A DNA stretch of 64,000 nucleotides, from NCBI RefSeq assembly GCF_001494595.1, contig NZ_LN929908.1:2517716-2581715 (forward strand), given 5' to 3'. Made by a program: the position numbers and the translations under genes. Position 1 is the stretch's first letter; each line of letters begins with the position of its first letter. The stretch comes from Mycobacterium sp. M26 (GTDB lineage Bacteria; Actinomycetota; Actinomycetes; Mycobacteriales; Mycobacteriaceae). Positions 45,697 to 53,965 of this stretch are shown in pieces. The notes under the pieces were generated by a model. The model saw only the letters and a program-made list of their open reading frames with translations, was not told where the DNA came from and made no database searches.

Positions 45697-46392
45697 CTAG
45701 GGCTGTACCGGGTTCAGCGGTACATGGGTGGTGCAGGCGCAGTCGCCGTTGGCGATGGTGGCCAATCGTTGTACATGGGTGCCGAGGATCTCCGACATGG
45801 CCTGCTGCTCGGCCTCGCACAATTCCGGAAACTCCTCTGCCACATGGGAAACCGGGCAGTGGTGCTGGCAGATCTGGATACCCTGGATCGGTCCGCGAAC
45901 CTGGGTGGTGGTGGTCGCGTACCCGGCCTTGCTCAGCGCGTCGGCCACCCGCTCGGCCGTCGACTCGACGTCGTCGGGACCGTCGGTGACGCCGGCCAGG
46001 ATGGTGTCGATGCGACGGCGGGCGAAGGTCTGCACGGCCTCGTCACCGCCGATCTCGCGGAGCTGGCGCATGGCCGCCGAGGCCAGGTCGTCATAGGTGT
46101 GCTCGAGTTTGGCACGGCCTGCCGGGGTCAACCGGTAGCGCTTGGCCGGCCGGCCGCGACCGACCTGTTGCCAGGACGCAGCGGCCATCGCCTCGGCGTC
46201 ACCGCCGTCGATCAGGGCGTCGAGGTGACGGCGCACCCCGGCGGCGGAGATGCCCAACCGTTGGCCGATCTCGGCAGCGGTGATCGATCCCGACTCCAGC
46301 AGCAGCCGCACGATCGCGCGCCGCGTCTGGCCGTCATGCGCCGCCACCGCGCCCGCAGCGGGCACGGGATGGACGTCGGACGGGATTTTCAC
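45697..46392 (-). CDS. sufR: SufR, Fe-S-sensing repressor of the SUF operon
   Basis: A 231-residue regulator from GTG 46392. A winged-helix HTH lies at about 25-75 (ITAAEIGQRLGISAAGVRRHLDAL), and the C-terminal sensor domain has Cys175, Cys179, Cys192, Cys218 and Cys220, which can supply ligands to a [4Fe-4S] cluster. Holo-SufR represses suf and is relieved by cluster damage (iron lack, NO, oxidants). A site matching the SufR operator overlaps its own start codon, implying autoregulation. It is divergent from mptB. Confidence 0.95.
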   Translation of the reverse strand: MKIPSDVHPVPAAGAVAAHDGQTRRAIVRLLLESGSITAAEIGQRLGISAAGVRRHLDALIDGGDAEAMAAASWQQVGRGRPAKRYRLTPAGRAKLEHTYDDLASAAMRQLREIGGDEAVQTFARRRIDTILAGVTDGPDDVESTAERVADALSKAGYATTTTQVRGPIQGIQICQHHCPVSHVAEEFPELCEAEQQAMSEILGTHVQRLATIANGDCACTTHVPLNPVQP

Positions 46393-46403
46393 AACACCAG
46401 TGT
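46389..46403 (-). promoter_or_regulatory. SufR operator overlapping the sufR start codon
   Basis: On the minus strand ACACT-GGTGT-TGTGA fits the palindrome ACACT-N5-TGTGA that I recall for M. tuberculosis SufR. Its right half includes the GTG start (46392-46390). CACACT, 6 nt before the GTG, could be the -10 of a leaderless mRNA, so SufR would cover both promoter and start. Confidence 0.65.
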
Positions 46404-46472
46404 GACGCAATTCCTCGGGCGGTGTCCAGCAAGGGCACCCTCAGCAGCCTCGGGCGCCGATGCGCCGGCAGT

Positions 46473-46478
46473 TAGAGT
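46473..46478 (+). promoter_or_regulatory. -10 hexamer for a leaderless mptB transcript
   Basis: TAGAGT ends 6 nt before GTG 46485, making that GTG the likely +1 and start codon rather than the GTG at 46482. No ribosome binding site is present. Confidence 0.45.
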
Positions 46479-46484
46479 GCTGTG

Positions 46485-48206
46485 GTGGCAGCCCGCCAAC
46501 ACTCCCTGAGCACCTCGATCGCCCGTCTGCACGGCGACGAACGGACTGTTGCGCCGCCACTGAATGCCGCCGAAGCACGGGCGATGCGCCGTACCCGGCT
46601 GTTCGGGGCCACCGGAACGGTCCTGATGGGAATCGGCGCGCTCGGCGCCGGCGCCCGGCCGGTCGTCCAAGACCCCACTTTCGGGGTGCGGCTGCTGAAC
46701 CTGCCGTCGCGCATCCAGACCGTGTCGCTGACCATGACCACCACCGGCGCGGTGATGATGGCGCTCGCCTGGCTGATGCTGGGCCGCTTCACCCTGGGAC
46801 CGCGGCGGATGTCGCGCAGCCAGCTCGACCACACGCTGCTGCTGTGGATGGTGCCGCTGCTGATCGCGCCGCCGATGTACTCCAAGGACGTGTACTCCTA
46901 CCTGGCGCAGAGCCAGATCTCCCGGATCGGGCTCAACCCGTACAAGGTCGGGCCCGCCCCCGGCCTGGGCCTCGACCACGTCTTCACGCTGTCGGTGCCC
47001 AGCCTGTGGCGCGAAACCCCGGCGCCCTACGGGCCGCTGTTCCTGTGGATCGGCCGCGGCATCTCCGCCCTGACCGGCGAGGACATCGTCGCCGCGGTGC
47101 TCAGTCACCGCCTGGTGGTCCTCTTCGGCGTCAGCCTCATCGTCTGGGCGGTCCCGCGGCTGGCCCGCCGGTGTGGGGTCGCCGAGGTCAGCGCGCTGTG
47201 GCTGGGAGCGGCCAACCCGCTGCTGCTGATGCACCTGGTCGCCGGGATCCACAACGAAGCCCTGATGCTCGGCCTGATGCTGACCGGCACCGAGTTCGCA
47301 TTGCGCGGCATCGACTCGGCCCGTTCGCTGCTGCCCAGGCCGGTGCACTGGCCGCGCGGGCGGGAGCAGTGGGCGGCCTGGGTGCCGCTACTCATGCTCA
47401 TCACCGGCGCTGTCCTGATCACCATGTCGTCGCAGGTCAAGTTGCCCAGCTTGCTGGCGCTCGGCTTCGTGGCGATGGCACTGGCCCATCGCTGGGGCGC
47501 CACTATCAAGGCCTTCCTGCTGGCGAGCACCTTCATGCTGAGCATCTCGCTGGTGGTGATGGCGATCATCGGCTGGGCCAGCGGTCTGGGCTTCGGCTGG
47601 ATCTTCACCCTGGGTACCGCGAATGTGGTGCGCAGCTGGATGTCCCCGCCGACGCTGCTGGCGTTGGGCACCGGTCAGGTCGGCATTCTGCTCGGTCTGG
47701 GCGACCACACCACCGCGGTGCTGTCGCTGACCCGCGCCATGGGTGTGTTGATCATCACCATCACCGTCACCTGGCTGCTGCTCGCCGTCCTGCGCGGGCG
47801 ACTGCACCCGGTCGGCGGCCTCGGCGTCGCGCTGGGCGCGACGGTGTTGCTGTTCCCCGTCGTGCAGCCGTGGTACCTGCTGTGGGCGATCATCCCGCTG
47901 GCGGCGTGGGCCACCCGCCCCGGTTTCCGCATCGCCACCATCGCCGTGACCTTGATCGTCGGCATCTTCGGGCCCACCGCCAACGGGGATCGCTTCGCCC
48001 TGTTCCAGATCGTCGACGCGACCGTCGCCAGCACCGTCATCGTGCTGCTGCTGATCGCGCTCACGCTCAACCGGCTGCCCTGGCGCACCGTGCCCGGGAC
48101 CACCGAGACGTTCAGCGGTCAGGACCCCGATCCGCCGTCGTCCGACCCGCCGACCCAACCGCCCACGCCGCGTCCGGCGCCGGACGCCTACGCTGAGTCT
48201 CCGTGA
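46485..48206 (+). CDS. mptB: Alpha-(1->6)-mannopyranosyltransferase MptB (GT-C fold)
   Basis: A polytopic protein of about 573 residues with a dozen or more transmembrane helices and a GT-C-type acidic motif in the first extracytoplasmic loop (MYSKDVYSY, about 130). MptB-type enzymes use polyprenyl-phosphate mannose to extend the lipomannan/lipoarabinomannan core. The C-terminal 40 residues are Pro/Ser-rich and probably disordered. It overlaps the ABC ATPase gene by 4 bp (GTGA). The counterpart is Rv1459c. It is divergent from sufR across about 90 bp. Confidence 0.9.
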   Translation: MAARQHSLSTSIARLHGDERTVAPPLNAAEARAMRRTRLFGATGTVLMGIGALGAGARPVVQDPTFGVRLLNLPSRIQTVSLTMTTTGAVMMALAWLMLGRFTLGPRRMSRSQLDHTLLLWMVPLLIAPPMYSKDVYSYLAQSQISRIGLNPYKVGPAPGLGLDHVFTLSVPSLWRETPAPYGPLFLWIGRGISALTGEDIVAAVLSHRLVVLFGVSLIVWAVPRLARRCGVAEVSALWLGAANPLLLMHLVAGIHNEALMLGLMLTGTEFALRGIDSARSLLPRPVHWPRGREQWAAWVPLLMLITGAVLITMSSQVKLPSLLALGFVAMALAHRWGATIKAFLLASTFMLSISLVVMAIIGWASGLGFGWIFTLGTANVVRSWMSPPTLLALGTGQVGILLGLGDHTTAVLSLTRAMGVLIITITVTWLLLAVLRGRLHPVGGLGVALGATVLLFPVVQPWYLLWAIIPLAAWATRPGFRIATIAVTLIVGIFGPTANGDRFALFQIVDATVASTVIVLLLIALTLNRLPWRTVPGTTETFSGQDPDPPSSDPPTQPPTPRPAPDAYAESP

Positions 48207-49135
48207 GTTCCGGCTCCGAAATCCCCGTGCAGTTGCGCGGGGTCACCAAACGCTATGGGTCGACGACGGCTGTCTCGAACCTCGATCTCGACGTGCACGC
48301 CGCCGAGGTGCTGGCCCTGCTGGGCCCCAACGGCGCGGGCAAGACCACCACGGTCGAGATGTGCGAGGGCTTCGTCAAGCCGGACGAGGGCACGATCTCG
48401 GTGCTCGGCCTGGACCCGGTGGCCGACAACGCGCGGGTCCGTGAGCGGGTGGGCGTGATGCTGCAGGGCGGCGGCGGTTACCCCGCCGCCAAGGCCGGCG
48501 AGATGCTCAAGCTGGTCGCCTCCTACGCCGCCGACCCGCTGGACCCGGCCTGGCTGCTGGACACCCTCGGGCTCACCGATGCCGCTCGCACCACCTACCG
48601 CCGGCTGTCCGGCGGCCAGCAGCAGCGGCTGGCGCTGGCCTGCGCGCTGGTCGGCAGGCCGGAGTTGGTGTTTCTCGACGAGCCGACCGCCGGCATGGAT
48701 GCCCACGCCCGGCTGGTGGTGTGGGAGCTGATCGACGCCTTGCGCCGCGACGGGGTCACGGTGGTGCTGACGACCCACCAGCTCAAGGAGGCCGAGGAAC
48801 TGGCCGACCGGATCGTCATCATCGACCACGGCTCGTCGGTGGCCGCCGGAACCCCTGCGGACCTGATGCGTGACGGTGCCGAGGGTCAGCTGCGGTTCAC
48901 CGCGCCGCGCCGCCTGGACCTCTCGCTGTTGGTCTCCGCGCTGCCGGAGAACTACGTCGCCTCCGAGGTCTCGCCCGGCGAGTACCTGGTTGAGGGCGAT
49001 ATCGATCCCCAGGTCCTGGCGACCGTGACCGCCTGGTGTGCCCGGCTCAACGTGCTGGCCACCGACGTGCGGGTCGAGCAGCGCAGCCTCGAGGACGTGT
49101 TCCTCGACCTGACCGGCAAGGAGCTGCGGCCATGA
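48203..49135 (+). CDS. ABC transporter ATP-binding protein (DrrA-like exporter type)
   Basis: A 310-residue ATPase with Walker A GPNGAGKTT (about 43-51), signature LSGGQQQR and Walker B LVFLDEPTAGMD, plus a C-terminal extension of about 80 residues typical of DrrA/CcmA-type exporters. It starts at GTG 48203 inside the mptB stop and overlaps the permease gene by 4 bp (ATGA), so the transporter is one ATPase with one permease. Substrate is unknown; lying between mptB and ctaA, it may serve envelope assembly or heme-related export. Counterpart Rv1458c. Confidence 0.92.
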   Translation: MSSGSEIPVQLRGVTKRYGSTTAVSNLDLDVHAAEVLALLGPNGAGKTTTVEMCEGFVKPDEGTISVLGLDPVADNARVRERVGVMLQGGGGYPAAKAGEMLKLVASYAADPLDPAWLLDTLGLTDAARTTYRRLSGGQQQRLALACALVGRPELVFLDEPTAGMDAHARLVVWELIDALRRDGVTVVLTTHQLKEAEELADRIVIIDHGSSVAAGTPADLMRDGAEGQLRFTAPRRLDLSLLVSALPENYVASEVSPGEYLVEGDIDPQVLATVTAWCARLNVLATDVRVEQRSLEDVFLDLTGKELRP

Positions 49136-49905
49136 CAGAGCTCTTCCCGGCCGGCACCTTCCGTCCGGATCCGCGGCCGAACACCGTGCCGAAGATGCTG
49201 GCCGCCCAGTACGGCCTCGAACTGAAGTTGTTGCTACGCAACGGCGAACAGCTGCTGCTGACCATGTTCATCCCGATCACGCTGCTGATCGGCCTCACGC
49301 TTTTGCCGCTGGGCTCGTTCGGCGACAACCGAGTAGCCGTCTTCGTGCCGATGATCATGGCGCTCGCGGTGATCTCGACGGCGTTCACCGGGCAGGCCAT
49401 CGCGGTGGCGTTCGACCGGCGCTACGGCGCGCTCAAACGCCTGGGCGCCACTGCTCTGCCGGTGTGGGGCATCATCGCCGGCAAAGCACTGGCCGTCGTC
49501 ACGGTGGTGTTCCTGCAGGCGCTGTTACTCGGCGGGATCGGCCTGGCCCTGGGCTGGCGTCCGGCGCCGGTGGGCCTGCTGCTCGGGGCGGTCATCATCG
49601 CGCTGGGCACCGCCGGGTTCGCCGCGATGGGCCTGCTGCTCGGCGGGACGCTGCGCGCCGAGATCGTGCTGGCGGTGGCCAACCTGCTGTGGTTCGTCTT
49701 CGCCGGGCTGGGTGCGCTGACGCTGGAGACCGCGGCCATCCCCCGCGCGGTGGCGTGGGTGGCGCGCCTGACGCCATCGGGCGCCCTGACCGAGGCGCTG
49801 ACCCAGGCGATGTCGCTGTCGGTGGACTGGTTCGGCATCGCGGTGCTCGCAGCCTGGGGCGCGGTGTCGGCCCTGGCGGCGCTGCGCTGGTTCCGCTTCA
49901 CCTGA
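49132..49905 (+). CDS. ABC-2 type transporter permease
   Basis: A 257-residue membrane protein from ATG 49132 with six hydrophobic segments and a hydrophilic N-terminus of about 35 residues, the ABC-2 export permease layout (partner of the DrrA-like ATPase just upstream). The final helix ends RWFRFT. It completes the mptB-ATPase-permease operon. Counterpart Rv1457c. The substrate cannot be predicted from sequence. Confidence 0.9.
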   Translation: MTELFPAGTFRPDPRPNTVPKMLAAQYGLELKLLLRNGEQLLLTMFIPITLLIGLTLLPLGSFGDNRVAVFVPMIMALAVISTAFTGQAIAVAFDRRYGALKRLGATALPVWGIIAGKALAVVTVVFLQALLLGGIGLALGWRPAPVGLLLGAVIIALGTAGFAAMGLLLGGTLRAEIVLAVANLLWFVFAGLGALTLETAAIPRAVAWVARLTPSGALTEALTQAMSLSVDWFGIAVLAAWGAVSALAALRWFRFT

Positions 49906-49915
49906 GCACAGCCCT

Positions 49916-49930
49916 ACTACGGTCCGTAGT
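49916..49930. promoter_or_regulatory. Perfect palindrome overlapping the ctaA -35 region
   Basis: ACTACGG-T-CCGTAGT, 7-bp arms around a single base, lies 11 bp upstream of the ctaA -10 box and just after the permease stop. The one-base centre rules out an RNA hairpin, so it is most likely an operator. I cannot name the regulator. Confidence 0.55.
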
Positions 49931-49941
49931 TCGCCGTCCTC

Positions 49942-49947
49942 TACGAT
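49942..49947 (+). promoter_or_regulatory. -10 hexamer for a leaderless ctaA transcript
   Basis: TACGAT followed by exactly 6 nt and GTG 49954, with no ribosome binding site. Confidence 0.5.
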
Positions 49948-49953
49948 CGGGCC

Positions 49954-50901
49954 GTGCGGTTATTCCTGCGGTTGGTGGACCTTCTTCCGCTGCCCAGCCT
50001 GCGCACCCAGCGCATCATCGCCGCCGCCGTCCTACTCACCCAGGCCGGTATCGCGGTCACCGGCGCGATCGTGCGCGTCACCGCCTCCGGCCTCGGCTGC
50101 CCCACCTGGCCGCAGTGCTTCCCGGGGAGCTTCACCCCGCAACCGCATCCCGAGGTACCCGGCATCCATCAGGCCGTGGAGTTCGGCAATCGGATGATCA
50201 CGTTCCTGGTGGTGATCACCGCGATCCTGGCCGTGTTGGCCGTCACCCGCGCCCGGCGGCGCCGCGAGGTGCTGATCTACGCCTGGCTGATGCCGGCGTC
50301 GACGGTGCTGCAAGCCGTCATCGGCGGGATCACGGTGCTGACCGGTCTGCTGTGGTGGACCGTCGCGATCCACATGCTGGCCTCGATGCTGATGGTCTGG
50401 CTGGCAACCCTGCTGTACGTGAAGATCGGTGAACCCGACGACGGCATCCCGACCGCCCTGGTGCCGAAACCGTTGCGCCACTTGACCGTTCTGAGCGCAC
50501 TGGCCCTGTCGGCGACGCTGATCACCGGGACCACCGTCACCGGGGCCGGGCCGCACGCCGGCGACAAGAGCCCGCAACGGGTGGTGCCCCGCCTTGAGGT
50601 CGAGATCATCACGCTGGTGCACGCGCACTCGACGTTCCTGTTCATCTACCTGTCGCTGCTGATCGGGCTGGGGGCGGGCCTGTTCGCCGTGTACGCCCCG
50701 CGGCTGATCATGCGTCGCCTGGCTGTACTCGTCGCTCTGGTGATCGCCCAGGGTCTGCTCGGCGCGATCCAGTTCTTCTCCGGGGTGCCGGCCGCGCTGG
50801 TGGCCCTGCACGTTGCCGGTGCGGCGGCCTGCACCGCGGCCACCGCGGCGCTATGGGCGTCGATGCGACAGCGGACCGAGCCCAAGACGCTCCAAAGCTG
50901 A
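49954..50901 (+). CDS. ctaA: Heme A synthase (CtaA/COX15 type)
   Basis: A 315-residue membrane protein with eight transmembrane helices, which oxidises the C8 methyl of heme O to give heme A for cytochrome aa3. The conserved histidines lie in HQAVEFGNR, AIHMLASML, VHAHSTFLF and ALHVAG, and the extracellular loop has the paired cysteines GLGCPTWPQC. The GTG start and -10 box indicate a leaderless mRNA. Its last 51 bp overlap the 3' end of the ATP-grasp gene on the other strand. It works with CtaB, encoded about 2 kb away. Confidence 0.93.
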   Translation: MRLFLRLVDLLPLPSLRTQRIIAAAVLLTQAGIAVTGAIVRVTASGLGCPTWPQCFPGSFTPQPHPEVPGIHQAVEFGNRMITFLVVITAILAVLAVTRARRRREVLIYAWLMPASTVLQAVIGGITVLTGLLWWTVAIHMLASMLMVWLATLLYVKIGEPDDGIPTALVPKPLRHLTVLSALALSATLITGTTVTGAGPHAGDKSPQRVVPRLEVEIITLVHAHSTFLFIYLSLLIGLGAGLFAVYAPRLIMRRLAVLVALVIAQGLLGAIQFFSGVPAALVALHVAGAAACTAATAALWASMRQRTEPKTLQS

Positions 50902-51801
50902 CTCCACGCAGACCGCGAACGCCCGCTGCTGCAATGCCCTGGCCTCCTCGCCGAGTTGGCGCCAGCCCAGCGACGGCTCGATCAGTTCCAGTTCGAGCAG
51001 CAGAGGTGCGTCCGGGCCGCCGATGAGATCGACGCGGGCGTACAGCAGTTCCGCCCTGGCGATACCCAGGTGCGCAGCGGCGGCGTCAAGCGCGGCATAT
51101 CCGACATCCCACATGGCGAAGTCGGGGTCAGCGCCGGTCAGCGACTCCTCGGCGAAAGTGCCCGACTCGTCGAGGTCGGGCAGCTTGCCCTCGGGCGGCA
51201 GCATCGGGCCCTTGGTGAAGGCGTGGGACTGTTCGCCGCCCAGAAACACCAGTGCGGTCTCACCGGCCTCCACACGGGCGTCGTAGGGCTGCACCAGCGC
51301 GGTGCGGCCACTGTCCTGCAGGGCGGCGGCGTGGGCGCGAGCGGCGGCCCGGTCGGTGAAGCGGCGGGTGTCGATGGAGCCGGCGCCGATCGCGGGTTTG
51401 ACCACGACCTCACCCTTGGGCAGCCGCACCTTCTGCCCGGGTTCGAAGAAGTAGGACGGCAGCGTCGGCACACCGGCGGCAGCCAGGTCGTCGAGGTAGT
51501 GCTTGTCGCTGTTCCAGGCGACCACCGCCGGAGCGTTCAACAGGTTGCGCACCCGGGTGGTCCAGGCCAGGAACTCGTCGCGGCGCTCGGCGTAGTCCCA
51601 GGTGGCACGCAGGATGACGAGGTCAGCCGTCTCGGTCTGCGGGTCGTCCCACGACAGCCAGTGGGCATGCAGGCCGCGGGTGCGCAGCGCCTCGAGGACG
51701 CCGTCGTCGTCGCCGTCGCCCTCGACCAACTGGGGGCATCCGGCCAGCACGATCTTGGGGTGGAACAGATCTGGACGTGCCAGCGACACGGGCGACTTCA
51801 C
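50851..51801 (-). CDS. ATP-grasp-domain protein (Rv1455-like by position)
   Basis: A 316-residue protein from GTG 51801. The middle and C-terminal parts show ATP-grasp features: a lysine-bearing strand VVVKPAIGAGS (about 138), an acidic E/N metal site near LLLELELIEPSLGW, and a variable N-terminal pre-grasp domain. Proteins of this type ligate a carboxylate to an amine or thiol; the substrate is not evident. The gene is divergent from qor with only 18 bp between start codons and converges on ctaA with a 51-bp overlap. TATCAT 7 nt before the GTG suggests a leaderless mRNA. Confidence 0.75.
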   Translation of the reverse strand: MKSPVSLARPDLFHPKIVLAGCPQLVEGDGDDDGVLEALRTRGLHAHWLSWDDPQTETADLVILRATWDYAERRDEFLAWTTRVRNLLNAPAVVAWNSDKHYLDDLAAAGVPTLPSYFFEPGQKVRLPKGEVVVKPAIGAGSIDTRRFTDRAAARAHAAALQDSGRTALVQPYDARVEAGETALVFLGGEQSHAFTKGPMLPPEGKLPDLDESGTFAEESLTGADPDFAMWDVGYAALDAAAAHLGIARAELLYARVDLIGGPDAPLLLELELIEPSLGWRQLGEEARALQQRAFAVCVESALERLGLGPLSHRRP

Positions 51802-51808
51802 ACCGGGG

Positions 51809-51814
51809 ATGATA
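51809..51814 (-). promoter_or_regulatory. -10 hexamer for the ATP-grasp gene, inside the 18-bp divergent gap
   Basis: TATCAT on the minus strand is 7 nt from GTG 51801. On the plus strand GATGAT (51808-51813) is 6 nt from the qor ATG, so both promoters would overlap in the same bases. Confidence 0.4.
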
Positions 51815-51819
51815 GTGAC

Positions 51820-52794
51820 ATGCACGCAATCGAAGTCGCCCAGACAGGCGGTCCCGAGGTCCTGAGCTACGTCGAGAAGGACAAGCCCTCCCCCGGACCC
51901 GGCGAGGTGCTGATCCAGGCCGACGCCATCGGGGTGAACTACATCGACACCTACTTCCGGTCCGGGCAATACCCGCGTCCGGTGCCGTTCATTCTGGGCA
52001 GCGAGGTGTGCGGGACGGTGGCCGCGGTGGGCGACGAGGTCGCTGCGATCGCGCCGGGTGATCGGGTGGTCACTGCGAACGCCGCGGGCGCGTACGCCGA
52101 ATTCTGCACGGCCCCAGCTGATTTCGTGGCCTACGTGCCGGATGCGGTGCAATCCGACGCGGTCGCCTCAGCGCTGCTGAAGGGGATGACGGCGCACTAC
52201 CTGATCAAGTCGGTGTATGAGGTGCAGCCCCGCGACACGGTGCTGGTGCATGCCGGTGCCGGCGGGGTGGGCCTGATCCTCACGCAGTGGGCCACCAGCC
52301 TGGGGGCCCGGGTGATCACCACCGCGTCGACTCCGGAGAAGGCCGAGCTGTCGCGGCAAGCCGGCGCCGTCGAGGTGCTCGACTACCCCGAGGACCCGGC
52401 CGAGTTCGCCGCCGCGATCCGTGAGCTCACCGGCGGGCACGGGGTGGCCGCGGTGTACGACGGCGTCGGCAAGTCGACGTTCGACGCGAGCCTGGCCAGC
52501 CTCGCGGTGCGCGGCACGCTGGCCTTGTTCGGCGCGTCCAGCGGACCGGTGCCGCCGGTGGACCCGCAGCGGCTCAACGCCGCCGGTTCGGTGTACCTGA
52601 CCCGGCCGAACCTGGCCCACTTCACCCGCACACCCGACGAGTTCGCGTGGCGGGCCGGCGAGCTGCTCGACGCGATCGCCGACGGCTCGATCACGATCAC
52701 CGTCGGCGGGCACTACCCGCTGGCCGAGGCCGAGCAGGCCCATCGCGATCTGCAGGGCCGCAAGACCACGGGATCGATCGTCCTGCTGCCCTAG
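51820..52794 (+). CDS. qor: Quinone oxidoreductase-like (zeta-crystallin/QOR, MDR family)
   Basis: A 324-residue zinc-free medium-chain dehydrogenase. Motifs: substrate-domain NYIDTYFRSG, NADPH-binding AGAGGVGLILTQ (about 145-156) and the conserved VYDGVGKSTF. It reduces quinones or enones with NADPH. Zinc-ligand cysteines of true alcohol dehydrogenases are absent, as expected. It is divergent from the ATP-grasp gene, and its stop overlaps that of ctaB through CTAG. Counterpart Rv1454c. Confidence 0.93.
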   Translation: MHAIEVAQTGGPEVLSYVEKDKPSPGPGEVLIQADAIGVNYIDTYFRSGQYPRPVPFILGSEVCGTVAAVGDEVAAIAPGDRVVTANAAGAYAEFCTAPADFVAYVPDAVQSDAVASALLKGMTAHYLIKSVYEVQPRDTVLVHAGAGGVGLILTQWATSLGARVITTASTPEKAELSRQAGAVEVLDYPEDPAEFAAAIRELTGGHGVAAVYDGVGKSTFDASLASLAVRGTLALFGASSGPVPPVDPQRLNAAGSVYLTRPNLAHFTRTPDEFAWRAGELLDAIADGSITITVGGHYPLAEAEQAHRDLQGRKTTGSIVLLP

Positions 52795-53720
52795 GAGAAG
52801 AGCGTGGGCAAGTTCAGCGCAGAGTCGACGGCCAGGGCCACGAAGACCAGCGCCAGGTAGTTGTTCGACTGCAGGAACAGCCGCAGCGGCTTGACCGACT
52901 CGCCGCGGCGCACCCCGGCGTGCAGACGGTGCGCCATCACCAGGAACCAGGCCCCGGCCAGGGCGGCCACCGAGGCGTACAACCAGCCGGTCGCCGGAAT
53001 GAGCGCCAGGGTGGCGACCACGGTGAGCCAGGTATAGATGACGACCTGCCGGGTGACCTGGAGTTCGGTCGCCACCACGGGAAGCATCGGCACCCCGGCG
53101 GCGGCGTAGTCGTCCTTGTACTTCATCGCCAGCGCCCAGGTGTGCGGCGGAGTCCAGAAGAAGATGATGGCGAACATCACCAGCGCCTGCCAGCCGATCG
53201 TGCCGGTCACCGCCGACCAGCCGATCATCACCGGCATGCAGCCGGCCGCGCCGCCCCAGACCACGTTCTGCGAGGTCCGGCGCTTGAGCAGCAGCGTGTA
53301 GACCAGGACGTAGAACGCGATGGTCGCGGCGGCCAGATGCGCCGAGAGCATGTTGGTGGTCCACCACAGCCAGAAGAAGGACGCCACCGACAGCGCCAGA
53401 CCGAAGACCAGCGCGTGGCTGCGGGGCACGGTGGCCCGGGCCAGCGGCCGGCGCTCGGTGCGCTTCATCACCTTGTCGATATCGGCGTCGGCCACGCAGT
53501 TCAGCGCGTTGGCGCCGGCCGCGGCCAGCATGCCGCCGAACAGGGTGTTGGCGATCAGCAGCGGATCAACGGTGCCCCGCGCCGCCAGCAGCATGGCCGG
53601 GATGGTGGTGACCAGAAGCAGTTCGATGACGCGCGGTTTGGTCAGTGCGAGGTAGCCCAGAAGTCTGTCGCGGAACCGGACCGGCGCCCCTTCGACGAGG
53701 TGCACTTCGCGAACTCTCAC
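52791..53720 (-). CDS. ctaB: Protoheme IX farnesyltransferase (heme O synthase)
   Basis: About 309 residues from GTG 53720, with AGGAG about 8 nt upstream; a TTG at 53738 is less likely. It is a UbiA-superfamily protein with eight or nine helices and two Asp-rich prenyl-diphosphate motifs (NCVADADIDKVMKRT, about 80, and KYKDDYAAAG, about 210). It makes heme O from heme B, the substrate for CtaA. It is convergent with qor (shared CTAG) and divergent from the tkt operon. Confidence 0.95.
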   Translation of the reverse strand: MRVREVHLVEGAPVRFRDRLLGYLALTKPRVIELLLVTTIPAMLLAARGTVDPLLIANTLFGGMLAAAGANALNCVADADIDKVMKRTERRPLARATVPRSHALVFGLALSVASFFWLWWTTNMLSAHLAAATIAFYVLVYTLLLKRRTSQNVVWGGAAGCMPVMIGWSAVTGTIGWQALVMFAIIFFWTPPHTWALAMKYKDDYAAAGVPMLPVVATELQVTRQVVIYTWLTVVATLALIPATGWLYASVAALAGAWFLVMAHRLHAGVRRGESVKPLRLFLQSNNYLALVFVALAVDSALNLPTLFS

Positions 53721-53911
53721 GCAACTGACTCCTGACAACTGGCGGCTACGCCAACGATCTACTACAGGCGATGGTAGACCGCGGCACCCCCGCGCCGGAA
53801 CTCAAGGGGCAATTCACGGCGATTTCACCTCGATGAGAGAGTCGGAGGCGTAATTCTTCCCCTGCTGGTAACGCTGCAGGCAGCACTGTGCAGCGATCCC
53901 CCATCCGGCAC

Positions 53912-53917
53912 TAGGGT
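53912..53917 (+). promoter_or_regulatory. Candidate -10 of the tkt-tal-zwf-opcA-pgl operon
   Basis: TAGGGT lies about 50 nt before GTG 53966 in the 245-bp gap after ctaB. With a predicted +1 near 53924 the leader would be about 42 nt and contain the AGGAG ribosome binding site. Confidence 0.35.
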
Positions 53918-53965
53918 AAGAGAAGGCCCCAGCTTGCCCGCCGACCTGACGCCAGGAGTGAGTTA

